A stretch of DNA of 60,000 bases, taken from Nematostella vectensis (Eukaryota > Cnidaria > Anthozoa > Actiniaria > Edwardsiidae). A program made the position numbers and the translations under genes. Shown piece by piece: positions 24,201 through 35,600 of this stretch. The stretch is taken from assembly GCF_932526225.1 (NCBI RefSeq), contig NC_064037.1:10524203-10584202 (forward strand). The letters are read 5' to 3'. Position 1 is the stretch's first letter; each line of letters starts with the position of its first letter. Below the pieces are notes generated by a model. That model saw only the letters and a program-made list of their open reading frames with translations, was not told where the DNA came from and ran no database searches.

Positions 24201-27200
24201 TAACACGGAGCTTGCACAAGCTGCAGACGACAACGGTGCAACGGCAATTGGTGCGTGCCTCTGAAATACTTTAGTACCAATATACCTAGTACTTATCCTT
24301 TTAATTTTTCACCAATTCTCTTCTACGACTTTGTCGACATACATACTTGTTTGTATATCTCTCTAAACCTCTAGCGTGTCTGCAGTTTGACTGATTGCAG
24401 GCTATAACCCATTGACTCCTGGTTATTTGCTTACGTCAATCTCGATCTTGTTTTTTTACCTGCAATCAGGCCAGATTCGATATGGTTCCATATCTCTAGA
24501 AAAGTAGCCTTGGAATGTTACCCTTTTTGCATAGTCAAATAATCTACTCTCTACTGTAACTTTCTTCTCTCTGATGTCCTGTTTCTTCCCTCCTCAGTAA
24601 ATGGACTGGGGGGGGACTGGGGGGTTTCAGAGAAACTAGTGGGAGGTGCGGATCGCCCCTCCGGGCCTCCCAGCCCGCTTTCAGTGAAACGAGTGGGAGG
24701 CGCGAATCGCCCCTCCGGGCCTCCCAGCCCCACTCCAGGCTGGGGACTTTCGGTGACGCGTTTCGCGTAGATTAATAATTTAATCTACGTCGGGACCACT
24801 TCGCGTAGATGGATAAGTCTACGCAAAACACACTCCGCGTAGGTGGGTAATTAGCGATGGTTAACCCATGTCGGGGGACGTGTGCTAGGACCGTGAAAAC
24901 GAGGAGGGCCGCCAACCTACGGAGCGCGGAATAACCGTTTTTCGGCCGTAAATTCAGAGCCGCTGGCGTGGCGTTTAAACCTGAGTTTTACTCACGCGGT
25001 GCTTGAATTGCTCCCAATCCCCCAGTTTGGTCGTTCAATTATGCTTGTTTTCGTGACTTCGAACTTCTCTCGGGATTTCTCTGCTAAAGCAGCGATAATA
25101 GGGCGATGCCATTGAGGGATTCGAACGAATACGGCGATGAATACCGTCGTGTATTCTTTTTATCGAACGCTCGATCACCGGCCACAGGTCTACGATCTTA
25201 TGGCAGTCCTTGTTTGCCACAGAAGCCTCCTGTTTCCGAAATACAGTTTCAGAGAGGCGGCCGAACTCTTTAAAACTCCATCTCTGTTCTTTCTGATTTC
25301 CTGTTTTTTCCCCACTCAGTAATGGACTCGTTCAAAGAGATGGTCGCGGCCGTCGAGAAGGGCGCAGAGGTTGATGGGATGCTCGTAGAGGAGATCATGG
25401 CCCACTACCTGATGACGTCATCTGGTCGTGCACGTTATAAGATCAGCGAAGATATCCAGATCACAGGGTCGATTGTGTACGAGAAGCTTGTCAGGGTTTA
25501 CACGATGTTCAGGAAACTGTTAGATGGCATGAAGGAGAGTGATTTGGTGCTGAACGCACGATACGACGCTGAGATCATAGCGACGTACACCGACTATGCA
25601 AAGGTTAGAAGTTATCCTTCGTGTCTAATGCCTAAGCACTGTGGTGATCATTCAGAGCTTAAAGCCGCATTGTCACCAGTTTACGTCCGGAGGTCCGACG
25701 GAAACCTCAACCGTTAAAAGACGATAGAATCTATTTAAATCCGCGCTATTTAAAAGGCCATCCGCTCTTAATTATCAATCACATCCTCAAAGAAACTTTC
25801 AATGGACACACTGCTTTCACTATTTTAAAATATTTTTCGCGTTTTCCGTTAAAAAAACATCGGAGATTGTTACGTAATCTACCGGAAGTAAACTGATGAC
25901 AATGCGGCTTTTTTCTTTTGCACCCCCCCCCTTTCTTTCTTTGTATAAACATTTTGTCGAGCTTGGTTAATTGGCATAGATTGTCAGAATACTTCTCACG
26001 GTTTTTGGAATGTTTTTCTGTGTTTTCGACAATGTCGCCTGCAAGAGTTCTCGTCCAAAATCTTGTGCAGGTTGATGACGTCATACTGCTCGACCAATCA
26101 AAAACGTTTGTCCGACAGACGTAACGCGAATAAATGGTAAAGATTGTTGTTGTGTTATTATTGTTATTATTATCGTTATGTTTTCTCTTTTGCCAGAATC
26201 CCAATGCCGCAGATGCCCAGCAGCCTTTTTCAGGAAAATCCGCCAACACACAACGGCTACTGATCATCCTCGCCTCAGTCTTCGGAGGGCTTGTCTTCCT
26301 CGCCTTTCTTTGTGATATTTTCATGAGGATTTACTGCAGCAAAATCAAAGATAAAAGCCAAGGTACCGTAAAAAAGACTTGGGCTAAGAGATCAAATTAC
26401 TGTTTGGGTGACAAACAAGCGCGCGCTCAGGCTTTTAGCGGCAAAATAACACCAAGAAAAAGCAACTTATTCAGCGCTTACGAAAAAAGCCAATTTTTTT
26501 CAGAAAGGGTTCAATTTTGTTTAAAGTATTATTTTTTCGTTGTTTTCTGGTGTGACGGCCCAGCATTTCTGTTATTATTTTGTTTTGAATTTGCCACCCA
26601 AAAAGGTCACGTGATCTCTTAGCGCAAGTCATGTATTGCACGAATATGCGCCCCGGCGCTAACTCAATTTTTCGTGTCCCAGGCGAGGTGCTTACTCAGA
26701 GGAGGCGCGAAATCCGTCTCATCTCTAAATAAAAATGCTTTTATCAACGTACAAAGAGTAAAAATTATCTCAGAACCACAGCAAAACAAGCTTAAAATGA
26801 TAAAATGTAGTGGCGAGTTGTACTGTCAGTTATCCTTCCCCTTTACTTTTGTCGACAAAGGCTTTCTTGCTAAACAACAAACGACAATCGTTGCCGTCAC
26901 TAATCGTAGCCGCGTTAATGAAATCGCATAGAAACAACTACGAAATCCTTAGTCGATATACTTCAGGGATCAACTACGTGTATGTTACGAAGGGGTTTGT
27001 GATGTATTTAGGTAATAAATGCGAACGTCTGTGTGGAACAGTTATGCAGAAATTTCAAACTTATCGGATTGATTATCCAATGGTCTTCTTGAGTCTTCTA
27101 CCTAAACTTGTCGAATTTCATCGTGCAAAGAGACATGCAAACTCGCCACTAACATTGGTTAACCATTGTTTATACAAGGTGGGGCTAACTGCATCTTGTA

Positions 27201-27406
27201 TGAATGTATCGGGATACATATTTGTAGCAATATTAATTTCCTGTTTACTTATAGTGAATCTTGAGATGAATTTGCCGCAACAGAAAAAGTCCAGTTCTCG
27301 TGGCATGGAAAAGTCGCTTAAGCAGATAATGGACGAACTTACAGACATAAAAACGAAACTAGAGAGACTAGAGAAATCTATGAAGCGCCATACGGAGAGA
27401 AAATAA
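21233..27406 (+). CDS. Potassium-selective ionotropic glutamate receptor-like channel (GluR0-like), 8 exons, 494 aa
   Basis: Exons: 21233-21588, 21886-22093, 22896-22990, 23839-23998, 24187-24250, 25320-25603, 26197-26362, 27255-27406. All introns are GT-AG and all phases join. Domain order: signal peptide (1-22); ligand-binding half S1 (about 30-160, LTVGVYHLAPYVF); TM1 (168-188, WPIVAVTLILAAIAGVIVWI); pore helix and K+ filter TTVGYGD (217-223, preceded by GFWWAFVSM); TM2 (233-256, ending AFFTATFSSV); S2 (274-389, with MVAAVEKGAEVDGMLVEEI); TM3 (410-430, LLIILASVFGGLVFLAFL); coiled-coil tail (about 460-490). This is the eukaryotic iGluR topology without the amino-terminal domain, carrying the filter of K+ channels. 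Known relatives by family knowledge: bacterial GluR0 and the rotifer AvGluR1. It should sit in the plasma membrane as a tetramer and pass K+ on ligand binding. The usual iGluR S1 arginine motif is not obvious, so the ligand is unknown. Confidence 0.88.
22150..22168 (+). repeat. (G)19 homopolymer
   Basis: Uninterrupted G run in intron 2 of the channel gene. Similar runs: 23332-23349, 23660-23676, 44288-44308, 58030-58049, and C17 at 38221-38237. Confidence 0.9.
22282..22841. mobile_element. TTAA-flanked TIR element in intron 2 of the channel gene
   Basis: The left end TTAA-AGGCCGATTTAGACGC and right end (inverted) TTAA-CCGACTTAGACGCTAC are followed on both sides by the shared block TTTTTGCCTA(C/T)AACCATCG and CATGCGACA, so the inverted repeat is about 50 bp. 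No coding content. Confidence 0.6.
24553..25319 (+). repeat. Duplicated 3' splice site region around a 0.7-kb insert (channel intron 5)
   Basis: CTCTGATGTCCTGTTTCTTCC then CTCCTCAGTAAATGGACT (about 24569-24606) is a near copy of TTCTGATTTCCTGTTTTTTC then CCCACTCAGTAATGGACT (about 25291-25327), which is the true acceptor and start of exon 6. The 722 bases between hold a two-copy GC-rich repeat (24619-24732, CGCCCCTCCGGGCCTCCCAG in each copy) and a hairpin CGCGTAGATTAATAATTTAA with TCTACG (about 24762-24787). Confidence 0.65.
25659..25912. mobile_element. MITE copy 1, about 254 bp, intron 6 of the channel gene
   Basis: Ends with inverted AAGCCGCATTGTCACCAGTT / CAATGCGGCTT and shares the whole interior with the copy at 40569-40815 (CGGAGATTGTTACGT, TCCGCGCTATTTAAA, TATTTTTCGCG(C)TTTTCCGTT). 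Confidence 0.8.
26376..26630. mobile_element. Short TIR element (255 bp) in intron 7 of the channel gene
   Basis: GACTTGGGCTAAGAGATCAA at the left is inverted at the right as GTGATCTCTTAGCGCAAGTC (one or two mismatches over about 20 bp). Non-coding foldback or MITE. Confidence 0.55.
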
Positions 27407-28830
27407 CGGCAATCTTAATTGAAACTGAAACAAGACTTGGTAAAGCAAAAACTTAAAACACTTTCAAATGACCAAACGATGTGAGCGACAGTGGCGAAGT
27501 TATGCTACGCTCACAATAGAGCCGAAACATGTTAACTTCTTTATAGACATGTTTTATTATTTAAATTCCCTAAATTTGTAGATCTACAGAAGGGTTTCTT
27601 TAGGTCACGATATAAATACATATCGCCCATCAGTAAACCTTTGCAAATCGTGGTACAATGAAATCGGTGTAGCTCAGTGCCTCAATGTGATTTTCTTGAT
27701 AAAAACAGTGTATTATTTATTCGGGAGGTTATGTTTATCTTTTTTATACAATAATTCATAATATTTTTCAAACTGGCTTAAATAAAAATACCTTGATTTC
27801 CAGCTCGTTCATGTTAGCCCGAAATCAGGGCCTATCGAGGCCTAGCGACGTCAGAAAACTTGGTAACGAACGCGTAAACTTATAGAGTTTAGGTACTACT
27901 TGCACTCCTGGAAAACGCGCTAAAAGCTACCTACAAGATTCATAATATTTTTTAGTTAAAATAAAAAAAATGTGTCTTCACTTTGTCACCCCACCCACAC
28001 TCCCATTTACACGCGTTTTCAGACAAACATAAACCATGTGCTTTTCGTCTGTTTTTTTTTTTTTTTTTTTTTTTTTTTTTGTGGACGTCAATCTGCATCC
28101 GTCACAGCTTTAGATCGAGCACAACCAAAGCAGCAAAGTAGATAGCCTGCTTCTGTCTAGGATTCATTACCGATAAATACAAAGCCAACAATTGAATAAA
28201 GTTCGAATAGTCTCTTAGCTTTGAGCTGATGTTGATTTAGTGCGTATATGTGCGTTTCTATTTCTTGTCTGCTTATTTCTTGACACCTAGATATTTCTGG
28301 TTTCTCTCTCATTGGTTAGCGGTCTAACGGCCGCCGTAACTGTTAATCACTTCCGTCACCAAAAAACAGTGGCGACTCGGAAACGAAAAACAAGAGGTGC
28401 CTGAAAACGAATGTAAAAGAAAACAAATACTTTTTTTTACCTCACATCAGATTTTATGCTAACATATTTTAAGCAAAATCAGATTGGTTGAACTACAAGC
28501 AGGCTATATAGGCTGTCAGTAGCAAAAAATAAATAAAAGAGAATGTCAAATGACCAGAGCAGCCAACGTGTTTCATATACAAATTGACGTCTCCGTGACT
28601 CAGAGATGAAGAATTGTTTAATATTTTCGTCTTATTAGCAGACATATATCTAAGAGAACCCCACCACTGCACTAAACATAAAAGGGTAGATCATCAACAT
28701 GGTTTATGCCCCCGCCCCCCCTGTCCATGATGTATTTTTGACTTAGTCAAAATTGGGAAGGAGTTAGACTGTTAAAAATTGTTTGTGTGAAACACAAAAA
28801 AAACTACAAAAAAAGGTGTCCTGGTGTTCT
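27407..28830. other. Convergent intergenic region between channel and monooxygenase genes
   Basis: 3' flanks of two genes facing each other. A possible polyadenylation signal for the channel gene is AATAAA near 27781. A T29 run at 28052-28080 may be an inverted poly(A) tail or simple slippage. No further gene seen. Confidence 0.5.
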
Positions 28831-31800
28831 TTATGCTGAACAGCATGCAAGCCAACAGGCCACAAGAACAATAATAACTCCAAACATAAACAGATAAATC
28901 TTGCTCTTTCCTTTATCATCAGCTAGCGAGACAGCTCTAGTTTTCATTGGTGTGAGAAAACTCTCCTCTACCTCCCAAATGACCTTCTCTGCACCTCCCC
29001 AGGCCCCCGGACCCACCAGCCGGTACTGCGCTGGTATGCATGTACCAAAATAACACTTGAGGGCTAAGGCAGGGCTCTTCAGTGCCAGTTTCAGCATACT
29101 AGGACGAGCACCTATCAGGGACCCAATTTCATCCAAGTAAGGCACCATACCTTTAAGCTGAAATAAATAGGGTTTCAAGATATCAAAAAAATGTATTTAT
29201 ACGTCTGTAGTATTAGTTTTTGCACTTTACATCAAAGATATAACCACAGGACAACAGGCTCCAGAGTTTTTTCATATCCTTTAGTGAGGGATGAGACCTT
29301 TCATATAATGTTCTCATGCAAAAAGAGTCCCCTAAAAATGGGATTCTACACATGAATAACTTTCAAGCCAACATGGCGCTAGATTACAAACAACAGGCTC
29401 CAGAGTTTTTTCATATCCTTTAATGAGGGATGAGACCTTTCATATAATGTTCTCATGTAAAAAGAGTCCCCTAAAAATGGGATTCTACACATGAATAACT
29501 TTCAAGCCAACATGGCCCTAGATTACAAACAACACCCCCTTATTTAAGAACCATGGTTAATATTGTATGAATATATTACCAAGCCAAACAAAAGTAGGAT
29601 AAATACTGTAAATAGAATGGACATTGCCACGAGAGCCATTATTCCAGTTAAAAAATACAATATAATTATTGGCTACTATTTTTGTAGCATTTTTAAGTGT
29701 AAGAGAGGAGGACCACAAGTTTATCAAGTTTTATTGTGATGTGTTACCCTTGTTAAATAAAATAATAATCATTATTACTATATTATCATTATTATCATCA
29801 TCATCATCACCACTCGTCATAATGATAATAATCATTATTACTATATTATTATATTATAAAGTTTATTGTTTTATCATCATCGTCATCATCACCACTGTCT
29901 TCATCATCATAATAATCATTGTTATTGCTATATTATCATCATCATCATCATCATCACTGTCTTTGTCATCATAATTATCATCATTATTACTTTATTATCA
30001 TTTTAATCATCATCATCATCATCATCATCATCACTGTCTTTGTCATAATAATCATCATTATAAGCATATTCTTATATTATATAGTTTATTGTTTTATCAT
30101 CATCACCACTTTCTTCGTCATCATAATAATCATCGTTATTGCTATATTATCATCATCAATATTACTGTCTTCGTCATCATAATAATCATCATTATTACTA
30201 TATTATCATTTAAATCATCATAATCATCATCATCACTGTCTTTGTTATCAAAATAATCATCATTTTTAGTATATTATCATTTAAATCATTAACATCATCA
30301 TCACTGTCTTCGTTATCATAATAATCATCATTATCTTCATATGAGTCACATGCTTCACAAGAAAGCAATATTATTAATATCAATTATTAATATCATTACA
30401 TCTAAAGTAACTATGTTGTTCCTTAATAACACTCACCTTGTGAAAGTATCTGTTTCCAGTATATGTAACTCTTTTCTTTATTTCTTCCTGAGCATCCAAA
30501 ATTTCTTTGATCATCTTCTGCTTGTCTGGAAGTCTTGCATTCCCCTTGAATACCTGCACCACCCAGCGGGCCTGCATCTCACAACACGGTGGGATAGGGC
30601 CCTCATTAGTGAATGCCCCAATGATTGCTATTGTGGGCTTTGAGGGCTCAAAGGGAAAGACAAACTTGTACAGCGGGATGTAATCTTCCTTTGGTTGAAG
30701 CCACGAATTTGACAAAAATGGATATCTCACATTGAAACCAGTGGCAAAAATCACAATGTCAATGTCATCCAGGGTGGTATCATCACTAAACAGAATGCTG
30801 CTGCCTTTGATTGACTTGATATCACTCTTCACAATAACGCTCCCTGTGACAATGCGGTGAGGAAGTTCATCATTGATAATAAGAGCCTTCATGGGTTCTT
30901 CTCCTGTCTCAAGTCCAAAGTTAGCCAAATTGTAACTGCCTTTCACTCTCTGAGCAACCACCCAGCTCAAAAAGGATCTTGGGAGGTCATACACCAGCCT
31001 ACTGATGGAGAGGTCAATGGGGGCACCTCCTGGTCCAAGGCGTGGCAGTACCCACGTACCTCTCCGGGTGCTGATGTAAACTTGGGAGGCATGGCGACTC
31101 AGTTCACATGCTATGTCACCTGAAAAGTGTTTAAAAGAAATGGTGATTGTGTGATAGAAGCACACAAAGCAAAGAGATAATGAAAATTGGTAAAAAATAA
31201 GAAAAAGGTTTATTTATGTTTTAGCAAAAGAAGCGAAATGATCCTTTTTTTTATAGATTTTCCATAACAAGGACAAAATCAATAGAGCAAAATATCTGAT
31301 TTCTTAATGGTAAAACTTGTGTTTGATTATTTTAGGTGAAAGAAAAAGGATAATATTATTTTGCAACCATAAAATGCTGGTGTGACGAGTCTTTTTAAAA
31401 CCTACCCGCACTATTTCCAAGCCCAACCACTAAGATCCGCCTATTCTCAAACCCTCTGAAAGTTTTGTACTCCTTGCTATGAATCAATTTTCCAGGAAAA
31501 CTTTCCATTCCTGGTATTTCTGGGATAAATGGTTCAGACAGCTTTCCACTTGCTACCATCACAAAATCATACACTTCCATCTTAATTGTCTGTGAATTCC
31601 CCGCAATAGAATGGACCTCCCATTTTCCGGTCTCCTCAAAATCTGCACACTTTTTTACTTCAATCACAGACACGTTAAAGCGTATGTTTTTCACTAGGTT
31701 GAACTCCTTAGCATAGGATTCTAGGTAAGCTTGGTATGTCTTCATTGGAAGGTAGTTTGGACAAGTTTTTGACATGGGGAAATCACTAAAACACATCACG

Positions 31801-31988
31801 TGTTTGCTGGTGTTTGTGATGGTGCAAAGCGCTGCGCAGCTTTGCTCGGGATCTTCGCTGAAATTCCATATTCCCCCAAGCCAAGACGCTTTCTCGTAAG
31901 CTGTTGGCTCTAGTCCCGCGTCCAGTGCTTCTTTGATGCTACAAAGACCCGATGCTCCAGCCCCTATGACAGCAACTTTCGGTGCCAT
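28831..31988 (-). CDS. Flavin-containing monooxygenase (FMO), 3 exons, 530 aa
   Basis: Minus-strand exons 31988-31406, 31119-30437 and 29157-28831, joined by GT-AG introns in phases 1 and 0. The protein uses FAD and NADPH to oxygenate soft nucleophiles (N or S atoms) of small molecules. Visible motifs: FAD fold GAGASGL (9-15), FMO identifier FPGKLIHSKEY (164-174), NADPH fold GLGNS (189-193), and the FATGFNVRYPF strand in exon 2. A C-terminal hydrophobic anchor (IYLFMFGVIIVLVACWLACC) fits the endoplasmic-reticulum anchoring of animal FMOs, and 530 residues is the usual family length. The start is the first ATG before the FAD motif. The gene looks intact. Its 5' end faces the large + strand gene across about 700 bp. 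Confidence 0.95.
29251..29530 (-). repeat. Two-copy tandem duplication, 139 bp, in FMO intron 2
   Basis: The unit beginning acaacaggctccagag and ending caacatggc(g/c)ctagattac is present twice with only about three differences, so the duplication is recent. Confidence 0.9.
29755..30335. repeat. (ATC/ATT)n microsatellite block in FMO intron 2
   Basis: Nearly 600 bp of interspersed TCA, TTA and TAATAATCAT words with a higher-order unit of about 100 bp (ends in cactgtcttcgtcatcataataatc). The open frames through it are low-complexity artefacts. Confidence 0.9.
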
Positions 31989-32697
31989 CTTGGACTCTTG
32001 GACCGGAAACGAAAATGCTGTGTCATCTGCACTTTACACAGGGAACCCATCTACACAGGTAACCCATCAGCATTAGATCAACACACACAGTGCGAAGCTT
32101 GAGTTGTTTTTTACAGATGGGGGAATCACAGTTATAAACATGTATGGAAAAAAGTATAATAACTTATCTTAAAGAAGATATGACCAGCTTTTTGGCGGTC
32201 TAGGCGGAGTGGCTTCCCGCGACCAATTAATCGAAATATTTTTTACTTGCTTGTTTTTATTTCAGTAAACATTGCGCTCCAGCATTGATGTTTGATACAT
32301 TAAAACAAATTTCGAAGTTATCATTTCTTTTTTATTATAATTTTTTTATAATAAAATTGTTATGTTGTATTTTTGGAGACGGCTGTGAGGGCCTAGGACG
32401 AAGTAATCAGCGGTTTTAGCTAGAATCGCAGGCTCAGTTTGAAAAATAAATATTTTGTTGATTCTCGAAAATTTCCGGGAGAATGTAGTCCAAATATTAA
32501 GTAAAAAAACAGAAACCTGCATCTACCTGCATTATGTTCGTCCATGTATAAGAAAAATACGACTGAAAAAAGTTATTTTGTCAAAAAATGCTGCTGACAA
32601 GGAAGAGTCTGCCTCAGTGAGACTTGATGGAAGGTGTTTGTTGTTGTATTTATTTGTATCCAGCCAATTTATCTTGAAAACCACAGATTAACGAACT
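31989..32697. promoter_or_regulatory. Divergent intergenic region between FMO (-) and the large + strand gene
   Basis: The region separates two oppositely directed start codons (31988 and 32698) and so must hold both promoters unless there are non-coding first exons. No TATA box or other element can be assigned from sequence alone. Confidence 0.45.
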
Positions 32698-35600
32698 ATG
32701 GCCACCGTGCAGCCGAACTTCAAGCAAGGGCCCCTATCACCTCATCGCAGATATAGCAATCAGCAATCGGTAAAAACCTCTAATAGAATTGATAGAGTGG
32801 CTTAAAAAAAAAACCCGTAAAATAACTTAGTTATAAGAAGTTTAGTTCTGAATACACTGTAATGTCATTGTTCTCTTTTGTTCTGGCTTGGCTATTACAC
32901 TTTGACAATAGCATTTTGTTTCACGGAATTTTGAAAACAATACTCTATACCCTAGTCTTGGTTAGTGTAGTTTATGATTGACGGTCGCTATATTGCAGAG
33001 GGACCGGCAACAAGTCTCACCACCACTTTCTGTGACTGCGATACCGAGACACAGGTATATGAGCTTTTTATCTTTAATCTTAAAATAAAAGAAATGCTTA
33101 TAGCTCACAATTGTGCTAATGATGCAATGGCATGGCTAGTTACCTTATTACACTATTTTTTTTATAAGAGCGTCTAATTTTCAGTTGGGGCTATCATGGC
33201 CGTTCTTATTTTTGGGACATTTAAGGCTGATTATGTTCTTAATGATGTTCTTAAATTTTAGTATATATAAAAATATAACACCCAATGAATTATCAGGAAG
33301 AGATTTGCACTAATGATTAATAGCAATAATAAGGTTGTTACTATGAGCACAATTTGATTCTGCATTTTAGAAGACATCAGGACTAAAATGGAGAAAAATT
33401 CTGCTATCTGAGCCTCAACATGTTCTTAGCATGTTCTTAAAATTTTGTGTAACCTCAGGCTGGACATTCTTATAAAAAAGGTCCTCAAAAAAGAGTTTAT
33501 ATGCTGGTCAGGCCTCTAGTTTTCAGCCGTCGTACATGATAACAAGGGGACACATGTCATTAGCCATTTTACATTTTTCAAGAGTATAATCATGTCCGGT
33601 GATAGCTTTCCTTGCAAGTAATATTATTACCAAGTTCTTACTATAGCTTGTTGTAAGATTGTAATAACGGCAATAATAATGATATTTGTTTCATACCTGA
33701 AACAGTCATCTTAGCTTTGGCCCTGCACAAAGTTCACACAGTAGTGGTCGCATCTCTAGTCAAGATATCCTCAACAAATACCTAGATGACACAGGTTTGC
33801 TGGAGGTGTTCAATTCCTGGACGTTACTACTTTCTGGCCTGGAAGACTTGCCATACAATCCGTACCCAACACTGGCATGGTATGCAAGACGTAATGCTGA
33901 GAGGTATTAATCTAATTTTATTTCTTATTGAACCTCATCAGGGACGTAGCCAGGAGGATGGCCCAGGGGGCCCGGGCCCCCCTTCTAGCAGCCAAAAATA
34001 TGGTAAATGTAGGAGACAATATCTAAAATTCCTTGAAAGGGCATTTTGGGCCCCCCTGTTAAAAATCCTGGCTACGCTGCTGCTCAGTGACACTTTAGGG
34101 TGTATAAGAAAGAGATTCCATTACTACTTAAATCCTTCTTGCACAATTTTAGTGCAGAGCTGTAATAACAAAAAATCTTGGTGGTGGTGTGTATTCACTG
34201 CTTTAAAACCTCATTTTAGCATTTTGAACTATATTCATTCATAAGTAATGGACAAAATTTGTATTTTCTAACTAACCCTGTTTCTGCATGTTCCACTGTT
34301 ATTACAGATTTGTCAGTTTAATGTCAGATTTGTCCTGTTTATGCAAGTTCTACTATAATTACAGATTCCATATGCATGAAGTGGATGAGGGCAAGTTACT
34401 CCAGATTGTTGGTATGTGAGTTTTTTTTTTGGGGGGGGGGGACAAGTTAAACTTATGTAAATAAGATTCCAGAAAAGGGATAGCAAATTACAGTAATGAG
34501 GGGTATGACTGTGTCCTTTTTGAGTTTCATTATTTGGTGGACATCAATCAAACAGTTTCCACCGGCTTTCAGCTATATCACAACTGACCTCTCTTCCTCA
34601 TGTGGCTAAGTCAGAAATTCGGGTTCAAATATGTTTGCAAATAGGCTAAAAGAATTCTAGTTTCCTCATCATTAAAATTCCAGATGACAAGGAAAATCAA
34701 ACCATCTGTAATATACCTTTGCGTAACATAGGAATGTTGTAATGGAAAATATTTGCCCTGTCAAATGATCGATCAAATGTTTTGAGCCCATCAATATAGA
34801 GCTCTGGGTGCTGCTCAATCAGATATAGCAGTTTGTAACATTTTAGTTACAAGTGGAAGTTTCTTGATTGAAGACATCCACTTATAACGATTTTGAAAGG
34901 TTTTGTTTACTTGACCTGTGCATGCAAGTTAGAATGAGTTTAAAAGAGGGAGAAACCAATGTATGGCTTATTGCTAAAGCTTTTACAACTTCTGCATTGA
35001 TTTAAGATAGACACTGATGTTATCAAACCTAAAATGAGAGTGCTCATTTGAGCCAACAGCATAACTGTCAATGGCACAATGTTTTTGTTTATTTAGATGG
35101 GGAAGTGTACACTGTTGGCAGGCATATTGCACGCACAATTGGAAGCCCCACCCTTTGGGGTCTTTACCCCATCCTGAAGGCTGTAAACCCTCAATATCTC
35201 ACAAAGTTCTCCTGGTTAATGACAACCATGACAACAAGTCTAGAAAATGAGGATTCTAATGACTATTCTGTAAGTAGATCCTGTACAGTTTACAGTAGGA
35301 AAATGTTTAAAAATGGATGTATTTCAGCAAGGCAGGAATTGGTTACCTTACAAATAGAGGAAGAATAATAGTGGATTAGAAGTGTTCGCTGTAAATTTAT
35401 GTCGTGCTCATCTGTGGTTCACCAGTCTAATGTTGTAATGTACTGTTTCTTGTTAGTTATTCATCTCCTTTGCAGCAGTTCTTGACTCATCATGCTAGGC
35501 GCCGCTTGAGCCCCAGTAACATTTATGTGTCCAGAACCACTGCAAGGGAGACTTGTAAGTAATGTTTTCAAAATTATATTAAACTAGATTGTCTGCCTTT

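Noticed and set aside
29669-30182. Ile/Ser/His-rich frames resembling membrane segments
   Set aside because: They are (ATC/ATT)n microsatellite translations within FMO intron 2.
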